Positions 53,398 to 64,000 of a stretch of DNA of 64,000 nucleotides are shown piece after piece. Every line of letters begins with the position of its first letter. Positions within the stretch are counted from its first letter, which is position 1. Under the pieces are notes generated by a model. It was not told where the DNA came from. It did not search any database and saw only the letters and a program-made list of their open reading frames with translations. The translations under genes were made by a program, and so were the position numbers. Where the stretch lies: contig CM055094.1 of the NCBI GenBank assembly GCA_029204225.1, forward strand, positions 7,979,234 to 8,043,233, given 5' to 3'. This stretch comes from Diphasiastrum complanatum (lineage: Eukaryota; Streptophyta; Lycopodiopsida; Lycopodiales; Lycopodiaceae).

Positions 53398-56300
53398 TAC
53401 CTAAATGTTACAATTCAGTCATCTAATATCTCTAAGAGATCTATCAAGTCTCAAACAATTATAACTCTAACCAGAGGATTGCAGGTACTCCAATGAGTCA
53501 ATAGCCCCATTTCTAGCACCATTGCCAAAAATCAGCAACTATCTATATCTTAATAGAGTTATCTGTCTCCTATAAATATGGAGATATAGACTAAACTTTG
53601 TACACGCACACTTATAGACTACAATCTATAGTAGAATACCATCTACTAAAGTAAGCAAATTCATCATAAGTAAACAATTAGCTAATGAAAATGCCTGTGA
53701 GATCCATACAATCTCAAGTATACACTGGAGTAAAGAAATTTAGAGTTCAATTAACAGATCTAAATCCTTGGCTGACCCAATTGATCAAGAATTCCTCAAC
53801 ATCTTAAGAATCGTCATATTCACATATAATCTTATAATGATCTCTAAATATCAATTTGATAATCCATCAATTATAAACCTTTAGAATCTTATGATTCGTC
53901 AATCATAATTTATAGGATTCCAAAAGCATACTTAATCATTAAAAGATACTGGAGTATATGTACAACATACCACTCGGAAAACATAAGAAATATTCAGAAA
54001 TCTTTTTTGCAAGGAAAATTAATGGATTCCAAAAATATTCTTCCAACCAGATTATGAGTTCCAAATTCTACGATCAGCCAAGTAATTAAAAAACATTTTA
54101 AACATCCGTCTTACTGACATACTTTATATAATCACCTAGAACAATATTTATAGTGTACAAAGTTCTGTTGAATTCCAACTAAATTCAGTTTACCATTCTT
54201 GGAATCATTAGGATACGGTACCCAATTGAGCTCTCAGGGATACTATCACTAATGAATCTAGTCTATTTCTCAACTGAGAAATACTCACCCAAGAATTCCA
54301 ATATCCTATGCACACAATTTTCTGATGATCCAAATGACTCATAAATTATGTGTCTTACAAGAAATATATCAAACAATTTCCAGTGAATTCTCTTCACACT
54401 ACTTGTTATACCAATTAACTTCCACAGGAGTAAATCAACTACTCAAGTTAATTGCCCATGATTTATAAATCTTAAATGTCTACATGAAGAATTCAATTAT
54501 ACTAGTATAACACCACATTTAGATCCACATCCAAATCACTTTAAGCTAACCAAAAGATCTATCAGAACAGATCTGTTAACTATGCAAGTATCTGTTCCAA
54601 CAATGCTTGATCATATGTCTATGTTCAACGACTAGGTTAAGTGCACCAGATAACCTTAGTAACCAGGAATACATAGTAGATCCATACAAGATTAATTGTG
54701 CACATATGAGAATAATCTCACTACGACCCAGTACATAAACACATGTGTCCTTATCTGAAAAATTCCTCCAAAATCTGCATATGTTACTCACATATCACAC
54801 TGAGAATCTTGTGACTTAGCTACAAAAGATTCTATTTCTCTTGAGTAAATAACATATTTGGGAAAATCTCTGAAGCGAATAATTCTACATCACAAGTTTT
54901 CCAACCATTAAACTTTTTCAAACATAATTTCTTCATCCAATCAACCTACTTCAGATCTTAGTGTGCAAACCAAGATTAGGTTGACTTATACAGACATCTT
55001 TGAACATAAGGTTAAGATTAAAACTTTATTCCATCTGATCCAGTTAGTGGAATTTTAAATTAATCTTTACCATTACTATCCATAATCATGAATATCTAAT
55101 AGCTCAAAACCCCCAAAACTCCTCTAGTTTCAGACTATTCAAAACAATTACTATTTATTTCCTCTATTCCCACTGGATAGTTCCACCATTGCACGCATAT
55201 TGGATTCCACAAAAGAAATCTATGCAACTGGTTGATTCCATGAAAGTCTTATTCCTATCATTTTCTTCTCCCCCTTTTAAAAGAAATTCTATAATTTCGA
55301 CTAAAAAGTTCTCATGAGACAACGTATAAGATATCAAAGATTCAAAAAAGTCAGTAATGAGTATTCAATAATATTACAAACCAGACTTTTTCCTCAAAAT
55401 CATAAAAAATCTTATTCCGAGCGATAGAAACGTCACTCTCATAATCAACTATCAAATAGAGATAATCATTTAGGCTCATGAAATCTAAATTTCACTTAAT
55501 CGGTTGAAACATCAATTGATTTTGAGCTATATTCACAAAACTGAAATGGAAGTATAAATTCATGTAACTTTAATAGTCCTTCATAACCTAGTTTTACACT
55601 GGAAGGAATTATATGAATCTCAATCCAATTGTCTCGTATCTAAGAAATTTCCAAAAGGTAGAGGTTTAAATTAAATGAGAAATAGCTTTTAGGGGTTTCC
55701 GATTTGAAATTTATGAGATACCATTGAGGGATCCGGATCTATATCTCGTAACTTCTCCAAATACCGTAAAGAAGTTTAACCAATGGTTTCAACTGGTAGC
55801 ATTACTAATAATGTAAATACTAACCACTGGTCTACAAATCATTCTCGCACAAGAATTCTCCTTTGAAATCACTGATGTCCAATACATATAGTTTTCTCTC
55901 CAAGATAGTTCTTTGATATTAGATCTGATCAACAAAAAAGTCAAAAGATTATCTGACCATCCTATAACCAAAGATATGCACATATCGATTCCACCAAATA
56001 CTGGAGTACCCCCAAATCTGTTCCTAATGGATCGCAATAATCCATTTACAAATTGTGATTTAACAAGAATCTGCACATGGCTTTACCATCACATAAACAA
56101 CCCATCCAGTTGGTACTAACATTCCCCGAATTCCTACCATCTCAGAGATCCAACTCTTAGGTAAGACACTTTATATTACAAATGTGAACCAAGTGTCATT
56201 CTCATTCCATGTCACAATTTCCAATAACAAATAGGGTCAACTCATGGTCCTATAGATATTCAAAAATAAATTTAACTTAATGAATTCAATAAATTGGTGC

Positions 56301-56555
56301 TATGCAATTATCTTAAAGGATATTTACCAATCCAAATTACATAACACAATCACATTTACCTACTCAAGTGTCTCATTTTCCTCCTCCCTTAGATATTTCG
56401 GTCACCCAAAAAAATTTCATCAACGAAGGCCCCAAAAACTCCATTGACACAAGTAAATGCTTGGTTGTTACCCTTTTGACTACACTACCTTAAGTATTAC
56501 ATCGTTAAAGTCGCCTGAACCTAATAGAAAATCTAAAAATTTGGATCCGAGTACT
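53398..56555. other. AT-rich non-coding Ty3-like internal region, copy 1
   Basis: No ORF of note on either strand. Aligns along most of its length with 59.03-62.16 kb at an offset of about 5.63-5.70 kb, e.g. 'gattcgtcaatcataattt' at 53893 and 59522, and 'aggttaagtgcacca' at 54634 and 60298. Its continuation with PPT and LTR is at 27812-28683 in inverted position. Confidence 0.7.
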
Positions 56556-56559
56556 ACGA

Positions 56560-56995
56560 TGGTGGGTACATTGAATCTAGACCAAAAAATAGTAGGGTTT
56601 ACATTTTGGAGGAAAAGCCAAGTGGGTTTGGACATGTTATAAAAGAATTAACTCGTGGAGAAGCAGATCTTCTCTCTTCTCTATCTCATTTCATGCTTAT
56701 ACATGGTTCTCTTGGGTTCTACTATCCATTGGTGCACTATACTTGTGATATCTTGCAATTCTACGTGTAGAATGATCTATATTTGTTATTTTCAGGTTCA
56801 CACGTGTGAAATATAGTAGCTTGCTGGAAATGTATGAAGAACAACAGTACTTTATGTTTTTATTCACGTTTGATCAAGTTCTATTAGAGTTTGCATTCTA
56901 TTTTGTGTGTAGATGTTGATTTTTCTACATTGGCAAGATTGATGGAGTAGCTTGTTTTGTAACCAAAAATCTGAATTGATCTCAAATCTTTCACA
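56560..56995 (+). repeat. family E LTR, 3' part (plus strand)
   Basis: 'gggtacattgaatctagacc' onward is the sense-strand 3' two-thirds of LTR E, ending CTTTCACA at 56995. The 5' part is missing. Carries 'ttcacacgtgtgaa' at 56797-56810. Confidence 0.85.
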
Positions 56996-57007
56996 TGGTA
57001 TCAAAAC
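56996..57007 (+). other. primer binding site with two changes
   Basis: TGGTATCAAAAC, i.e. canonical TGGTATCAGAGC with two G to A changes. Confidence 0.85.
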
Positions 57008-57595
57008 TTGTGTTTCAGTTAATGAAGGATGAAATCACATCCATCAATGATTTGGAGAAGATATCAATGCTAGAGCATGCTAGATTGGATTGTACCCCAA
57101 AATCGAGTGTCTTGCATTTGTAGATTGGATCTTTTGTAGATCAAAACCTATATCGGTTAATAAACTTGATCAATTCTGATTTTTGAATTCACATGTTGAA
57201 TATGGCCGATTTTTGGATCATTGGAAAGTGGTGGCTAATAGATTGCATATCAAAATTTTAAGCATTTGTATGTAGATTTAGAATATTCAATTTTTTGTGA
57301 TTTTGTCAAAACCCTAATTCTGATTGGATCTCTAGATAGTGAGGTTTTTGGACTTCATTTGAGTGTGTTTCAATCTTAGGAAGTGACAAGAGTCATTAGA
57401 TTGAGGATAGATCATATGTTGATCAAGAATTCATGATTCTATGTGTTGATTTGTTTGGTATAAGTGCTAGAAGAGAATTTTTTTAGAAGTTTCAAATCTT
57501 TGTGATTTCTCTTCGAAAACATTTGTTGTTGTTCAAAGGAGTGCTTTGTGCATTGAAACAGTTTGAAAGAGAAGACCAGGTCATTTCTAGGAGTG
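57008..57595 (+). other. 5' leader of a family E element
   Basis: Matches the C4 leader (21609-21030, reverse complement) up to 'gagaagaccaggtcatt', then stops just before Gag would start. The element is replaced there by an unrelated RT fragment. Confidence 0.85.
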
Positions 57596-58141
57596 TTGTT
57601 TTGTCAAGGAAAATTGGGTTTGGATTCACTAATTCATGTGTGAAGCATGCTTTTCAAGATCTGAGAGGAATTCACTGTTGCTTGGGAATACAAATCATTA
57701 GGGATAGAGATAGGGGATTGACTTGGATGAGACAAAGCATGTACATAAGTGCATTGATTGAGAAGTTTAGAATGCAGGAGTGTTCCCTTGTGAGAATACC
57801 ATTAAACCCTGACTCAAGACTAAGTAAAGAATTGAGTCCCAGCAGACAAGAAGACATGGATAAAATGAAGGGAAAACCCTAGAGAAACTTTATAGACAGC
57901 CTGATGTATGCCATGGTGTGTACAAGGCCAGATCTAGGGGTAGTAGTAACCAAGCTCAACCAACTCCTCAGCAACCCAAGAGAAGGGCATTGCCAGGCTG
58001 CAAAGTGGGTAATAAGGTATTTGAAAGAAACAACGAACTTGGGCCTCACATACAGAGCTGATAAGGAATTCATGACAAGATATGTAGACTCAGATTGGGG
58101 AGGAGACTTGGATGATCGAAAGTCCACGAGTGGATACATAT
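57596..58141 (+). pseudogene. copia RT end and RNase H start (another family)
   Basis: Frames 57502-57882 and 57904-58146. Contains 'FQDLRGIHCCLGIQIIRDRD', 'RQSMYISALIEKFRMQECS', 'SLMYAMVCTRPDLGVVVTK', 'HCQAAKWVIRYLKETTNLGL', 'YVDSDWGGDLDDRKSTSGYI'. The catalytic YVDD region is upstream of the break, and RNase H stops at 'GYI', where a Ty3 LTR begins. One stop (TAG, 57880-57882) separates the frames. A different lineage from B, D and E elements. Confidence 0.85.
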
Positions 58142-58620
58142 TATAAAGACCCAAAGGGATAACCCCTAAGATGAGGATAGAAGAACACAATAGGAGAGAC
58201 TATGGAGCCAAACCGCCCAACCAATCCTAGATCAAAATTGGATCTAGCCCCCAAGCCATGCCATGTGAAGCAAGAGGAGAAGAGAGAAACTGGTAAACTA
58301 AATCCAATATGTCGACGGGAGAATCCCCACCTCATTATATAGAGAGTAAAGTCCTATGCATGAAACCATGCAACCCCCATGTAGGTCAACTATAAATAGG
58401 TCTCATCTCTTCATGCAGTCCTCCTGCCTATATCTGTCACACAGACATGCAATACTCCATATGTCTCAATTAGAGTGTCTAGGTCCTCTCAAGGTAATTA
58501 GTTACAAACAGGCCTCAACACGGAATTAAATCTCGGCGTGACCAATAATCTCGAACATTGGAGGGCCGGTCTACCATATTAGGACTATTCTAGGTCCTTA
58601 ACCGAATATGGCCATAACAT
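58142..58620 (-). repeat. Ty3/gypsy-type LTR (479 bp, minus strand)
   Basis: Sense start TGTTATGGCC at 58620 preceded by the purine run AAGGAGGGGAGAA (58621-58633); sense end ..GTCTTTATA at 58142 (TG..CA end mutated). Pairs with 28212-28683. Its position suggests insertion into the copia RNase H at 58141. Confidence 0.8.
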
Positions 58621-58633
58621 TCTCCCCTCCTTA
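58621..58633 (-). other. polypurine tract of the Ty3-like element
   Basis: Minus strand AAGGAGGGGAGAA next to the LTR start. Confidence 0.8.
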
Positions 58634-61600
58634 AACTGCTTCTATCCTTAGAGAAGCTCCAAAGAACAGGAAAGAATTACAGTTCTTTCAGTATTAACTG
58701 AGAAAATCATTATCCTAATCTGACTTTCATATCAAACAAGTACTCAGAGAAAAACTGTTTTCAACCGTTAATCTCTGCTCTGGAGTACAAATTCTAGTTT
58801 GGAAAAGTACATTAAGAGATATATTTTCTCAACAGGGTTACACTCAACACAAGTTAGTAATATCACCTTCATGTAAAACACTTACATGAAACACTGAGTG
58901 AAATATTCCCTAACTTAGGAGATTAAAGTTAAAGAAAAATAATAATAATTACAGTCTGAAATTATCTACAAAGTCTGGTAGACAATTTATAAACAACTTT
59001 CAAGTACAACTATCCTTAGAATTCAATTCCAAGATATGATAATTCATTCAACTAGAATCTCTAGGAGAATCATTAAGATATAGAATGATAAAACTCAATC
59101 TGAGTATCCCAGATACTCTTTTGAGTTAAATGCTCATATTTCTAGCACCAAATGCAAGAAAATAACATTCATTCATCTTAATAGATTTGTCAGTCTCCTA
59201 CAATAACCGGAGATCCAATCAAATGAAGAATTGTACTCAAGCATCTGCAGACCATAAACTGTAGCAGAATAGCATCCACTAGATAAATTAAATTCTCCAC
59301 AAATAAGATAATTTATCTTGTGAGAATATCTGTGAGATCCATAGGCTCTCAATAAGATACTGGAGTAGAGAGATTCAAAACACTGATCTGAATTCTTACT
59401 CAATTAATAGATCAAGAATTAATCATCACACTTAAGAACCATTACAATTCCTTATAGTCCTCTGACAATAATTAAGTATCTATTTATGATCCGTCAATCA
59501 TAGATATTTAGATTCATATGATTCGTCAATCATAATTTTTTGGAATCCCAAAACCATACTTAATCATTTATAGGATATTGGAGTATATGTCCACATAACT
59601 CAGTAAAAGTAAGAGTCATTCCAAAATCTTTCTATTAAGAAAATACTGGATTTAGGATTACTTCCAAAACATGATTCTTTAACTAAAGTGCAAGATTCAA
59701 GGTCTAGAAACCACTGGTAATTAAAGACTGAACGCATACCACAATGACAATCATCTTCAACTACAAAAACTTTAGATTACAAACCAGAATCACATCTAGA
59801 TACCCAAAGTCCTGCTGAATATCAATTCAATTATTATTCTTGGATCCATTATGATTCGTTATCCAATTGAGCTCTCTGGAATACAATCACTAATGAGCTG
59901 AGTCTTTTCCTCAACTAAGGAATAATCTATCCCAAGAATAATGTATATCCAATGCACACAATTTTAACTGATGAACCAAAATGATTCACTAATCTTGCGT
60001 TTTACAAGCAATATGATTCAAAACCATCAGTTCCCGGTGAATCCACATCACACTGACACACTGATTGTTTTACCAATTAACTTCATCCTGGAGTAATCAA
60101 CTACTCAAGTTAATTGCCAATGATTCAAAAATCTCAAATGTCTTGGTGCAAATCTTAATTATACTAGTATGACACCACATTTAGATCTTCATCCAAACCA
60201 TTTATAAGCTAATCCATAAATCTTTCATACAAAGATTTGTTAACTCTGCAAGTATTTGTCAAAACAATACTTGATCATATGTTCATGTTCACCGACTAGG
60301 TTAAGTGCACCAAATAACTCTAGTAACCAGGAATACACAGTAGATTTATACAAGATTAATCATGCACATACGTGAATAATCTCACTATGACCCAGTACAT
60401 AAACACATTCTTATCTGGCAGATTCTTCCAGAACCCACATATGTTACTCACATATCTCACTGAGATCTTGTAACTCAGCTACAAAATATTTTCTATTTCT
60501 CATGAGTAAATAACATATCCAGGAAATCTCTGAGACGAATAAAATTCACTCTCAATAGTTTTCCAATCCCACTTACCTCTAATTACATAATTTCTCCCAC
60601 TGATTAACCCCTCTCTGATCCTAGTACTTAAACTAAGATTAGGTTGATCCAATATAGAACTCTCAGACTCAAATTCTATCAAACTTACTTCTATTTCAAT
60701 CAAAATGGAATTAGTAACTTTTGACCTTTTACTGTACTACTTATAGATAATGATTCAAATTCCAAACTTGTTCCAGATTGTCCACACAATCCCTAGAGAA
60801 TTTCTCTTATTTTGAAAAGTTCCAATTAGGTATCTTACTCTGAATCTGTCCGAAATTACTTTCAGACCAAATCTCATTTCTATACCACAGTTGGTTCTCT
60901 TCCGAAAACTATGCAACCAACAGATTCCCAAATAGAATTTTATCCCACCACTTCACTCCTCCTTTTAAGGAAATTATAAATTTCCATAAAAGTTAACTGG
61001 AAAGATGATATATGAAAATATCTCAATCCAAGAAAAGTCAGTAATAAGTGTTTCCACTAAAGGATCACCCTATTACAAACAAGACTTCTCCATCAAATAT
61101 TTTCACTCTGAGTGATAGAAACTACTATTCCATCGAAATCCATTTATGCACCAGAGATATTCTAGGTTTAAGAAATTGAAACATTTTAACCTTAGAATTT
61201 ATCTGAATTCCAAGTCTATTCACACAAGTAGTAATTTATATGACATAACAGTCTTTCAGAAGAATAACTTCATGCCGGAAAGAATCATATAACCAGTCTG
61301 ATGTCCATATTTGAGAAATTACTAAGAAGTAAAGGATTAATTACGAAAGCAAGAAATAGATTTGAGGGCCTCTGATTTTGTAAATAATGAGATACCACTT
61401 TGGGATCTAGATTAAACCTCAAAATTTTCCAAAATACTCCACATTTGATCGAATGATTTTCTTCTTTTCCATATCGCGACTAGGTACTAAAACACACCAT
61501 TGATCATCAAATCTTTATAGTCCTAGAATTTTCTTTCCAAAATCAATGACGTCCCATACCATCAGCTTTTCCTTCCAGAAAAATCCTTAATCGCCTTATC

Positions 61601-62170
61601 TGATATTCTAGAGATCCACTGATCAACTAGCTGTCCCATAATCCATATAGGATATTATCTCTTGTTCCCAAACACTGGAGAATCCATTTATTTGGATGAT
61701 TGGCATGCCCATCAAATGGATACCACAAATTCACACCTGATCTTGTGATCTAAACAGAAGAATTAACATGGTTCAATATTACATTCTGATCCTTTCAGAT
61801 TAATGATAAGCTTCGAATCCCCATGGATCCAAGAGTATTAACTCAAGCTTCTATCAATTAATAGATCCAATGTAATCCATGTATCAAATTCTACTTCTAA
61901 CATCAAAATTGACATCCAAAACTGCAGATAACTCAATGGTTACAAAGATATCAGTTACGAATTTAATTTAATGAACTTAATCCAGGAAATTAATTAAGCA
62001 ATTATTTACTGGGATTACCAAAATTCTAACTGCGAAATACATTTCTCGATCGCACTTACTAACTCTAATGTCCACTCTTCTTCCCTCCTTAGAATTTTCA
62101 ATTCCCTGAAAATCTTTCAGCTAAGGTATCAAGAAGACGTAACGACATTAGTAAATGTTTAAAATTTAAT
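58634..62170. other. AT-rich non-coding Ty3-like internal region, copy 2
   Basis: Over 3.5 kb with no protein domain in either strand, despite lying next to a PPT and LTR. Aligns with 27812-28211 (inverted) and 53.4-56.46 kb. Purine runs such as those opposite 60945-60960 and 62080-62095 recur in both copies. Confidence 0.65.
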
Positions 62171-62750
62171 TACTGTAGGAAAAAATCTATAACAATTTCA
62201 TTTCTGTCCTATACCTGGGTTGAATATTTGATATATCAAAAATCATCTACTAGTATGAAAAACACTACTAGTCTGATCTTTTGAATATAATTCACCATAG
62301 GATTTAATTGGAAGTGAAATCAGTTTTATACTTTTGATCAGTTCCTATCAATTACAAATTCTCCAATAAAATTGAACTGTTTTTTTTTTTATTGACTAGT
62401 TTGGCATTACTCCGCCATTATTAACAAAACCATCCAAACTTAAATTACAAAATTACATGAATGGAAATCCTACTCATAGGATTTTAGAAACTCTTAAACT
62501 GTATCCAAACAAGATTCCACTTATCGGATAAAGAGTTCTATCCTCACTCATGTTATTTGGTTATTTCTTTTTGTTTGACAGTTTTAAAATCAATTTTGAC
62601 AAGTATCTTTCACAAACGTGAACTTGATCCATTTCCAACGATCAATATCAATTAGAAATATCATGGACAAGTAACATATTTCAAACTTTAACCCAAGTTT
62701 GGAATTCAACAGAAAAGGAAAAATTCAATTTTAACTTTCAATCTGGGAAA

Positions 62751-62805
62751 AACTGTGTTTGGTGGTGACTAAACTTCCAAAGTTTAGTCACCACCAAACA
62801 CAGTT
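62751..62805. repeat. perfect inverted repeat, 26-bp arms, 3-bp loop
   Basis: Arm 62751-62776, starting 'aactgtgtttggtggtgac', is the exact reverse complement of 62780-62805; loop is CCA. Likely a small terminal-inverted-repeat (MITE) remnant, since it lies in otherwise decayed sequence. Confidence 0.9.
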
Positions 62806-63312
62806 CCAAAAATTTTCTTTGACCGGGTACCGGTTTTTTGGAAAGGTAACTCATGAGGAACGAATATCTTGCTCTCAATCCTAAATCTATGAACCGAATT
62901 CATAAATGGCCTGTTAGGCTAGCATATTTTATATTGTTACCTCCAACGATTATGGCTTAATGAATCTAATTCATTCACCCTTATCAATCCAGTCAGATTT
63001 ACTAAAATCATTTTTTCTAGATCGATATTGGCTTTTTTCCTTATGGTTTATGTATTTAGGCTCAACTTAATTCTCATGCCTTTTTTGGAAAAGTGGCCGA
63101 CGAATGGAAAACTCATTACCAATCAAAGACTCTCTTCACATGGAAAAAATAGCTCAACTACGGATAACCAACAATTAGATTCCCAATGCAAGAGTTTTTT
63201 TTTTTCAACCATGCAAAAAACCATAACCAAATCCTTATGGCGAGCAATTTCCCCCACCCCCCTTTCTCAAAAACCCTAAAAACAAACACCTAAAGATGTT
63301 TGTGCTTCCCAC

Positions 63313-63373
63313 GGCGGCCCCTTCTCGAGAGAGAGACAGACAGAAGGCCCCTTCTTGAGAGAGAGACAGAAGC
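63313..63373. repeat. two-copy direct repeat of about 31 bp
   Basis: 'ggccccttctcgagagag' with 'agacagacaga', then 'ggccccttcttgagagag' with 'agacagaag'. Confidence 0.8.
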
Positions 63374-64000
63374 AGGGATTTCGGAAATAGCAGGATCTCG
63401 AGAGGCAGGGTCACGTCCACCCAACACGAAGCTACAAATCACAACAGCCAGACGTCGTGCTCTTCTCAGCCCTCTACAGCTCGTTAAATCAATTGCCATC
63501 GACGTTTTTTCAGACGCACCTTTCTAGTTCAAACCCCCTAGCAGCAATCACTCAATGAAGATCATAATTACCAGAAGTTTTCACAGGCAGCTCTCAGGTG
63601 ATTTTAAGGGAAGAAAGGCAGGTTGCATGATTTCGAACTTCAACAATTTCTCCCTATTATTATCCACCCAGTGCTCCTACAACTCAAGCACTTCTGAACA
63701 ACCATCGCTGTGGTACCAGTCAAGGTAAGGTAGAATCAGGTAGTTGATCACAGCTCCAGCGCCTTATCCCAACTCAAGCTGTCCAGGATTTCAGCGAGGA
63801 AGGTCCAAATAGTTACCAACTGCTGTCATTAACTTTCAGTCAGTTGATCAATCAATACATCACCCTGTTGATTCAGTACAGGCCTTACTACTGTGGGACA
63901 GCCATCATTGATAAAAAATCTAGAGTTCTGTAACCAAGGGTTGCAAATCCTTCCAGGGTTACAGTCCACGAGTAGGGAGTAGTAAATTCTTAACAGATGA

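Larger units (their letters stand above)
62171..64000. other. no gene recognised; GC-richer from 63.24 kb
   Basis: AT-rich up to 63.2 kb, then a GC-richer stretch with a C-run at 63250-63262. Short overlapping ORFs on both strands at 63.0-63.5 kb show no recognisable domain. No LTR matching 58142-58620 is visible, so the 5' end of that element is not defined. Confidence 0.45.

Noticed and set aside
63028-63527. Overlapping 60-83 codon ORFs on both strands
   Set aside because: They share the same GC-rich direct repeat and have no recognisable domains; likely chance ORFs.

Overview
The window is nuclear DNA from a land plant with a repeat-rich genome. The evidence is wall-to-wall decayed LTR retrotransposons (mostly Ty1/copia primed by initiator-Met tRNA, some Ty3/gypsy), a plant-type hAT transposase relic, and a degenerate group II intron maturase with a C-terminal HNH-like tail. 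Species or clade cannot be fixed from sequence alone; the style would fit a large seed-plant, fern or lycophyte genome. I see no intact host gene. Almost every recognisable ORF belongs to a transposable element and carries stops or frameshifts.

Layout. 1-1.9 kb: AT-rich satellite, maturase relic, minisatellite. 3.2-7.7 kb: copia family B on the minus strand with one LTR. 7.9-10.3 kb: 3' half of a copia family A element (+). 10.7-11.5 kb: hAT relic (-). 12.2-12.8 kb: a GC-richer patch with an intact unknown 111-codon ORF. 13.4-14.6 kb: Ty3 integrase tail followed by an unknown ORF. 14.8-16.9 kb: chimeric copia scraps. 16.9-22.3 kb: copia family E element C4 (-), whose reverse transcriptase (RT) has been replaced in frame by an unknown 'passenger' protein. 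22.3-24.17 kb: a longer copy of that passenger (+). 24.17-27.8 kb: 5' half of copia family D (-). 28.2-28.7 kb: Ty3 LTR. 30.4-31.7 kb: unknown broken ORF split by a solo LTR. 31.8-42.9 kb: decayed Ty3/gypsy element (+) with a complete 5.7 kb copia A element nested in its RT. 43.2-51.05 kb: passenger relics, LTRs G and H, and copia scraps. 51.05-53.4 kb: 3' half of family D (+). 53.4-62.2 kb: two diverged copies of a non-coding AT-rich Ty3-like internal region, separated by a copia scrap and a Ty3 LTR. 62.2-64 kb: unassigned, with a perfect 26-bp-arm palindrome.

The main structural result is evidence for an inversion of about 26.9 kb with ends near 24.165 and 51.045 kb. Flipping that segment back does four things at once. 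It joins the two passenger pieces into one reading direction ending at a polypurine tract (PPT) and LTR G. It joins the 5' half (24.17-27.81 kb) and 3' half (51.05-53.39 kb) of one family D element with near-identical LTRs. It gives that element a matching 5-bp target duplication (TAAAA). It also restores a Ty3-like LTR/internal arrangement parallel to the one at 58.1-59.1 kb.

The main novelty candidate is the passenger family itself. It is a protein-like sequence of unknown function, conserved in reading frame between two long copies, recurring in shorter relics just upstream of the PPT/LTR of related copia elements, and once fused in frame to gag-protease-integrase in place of RT.
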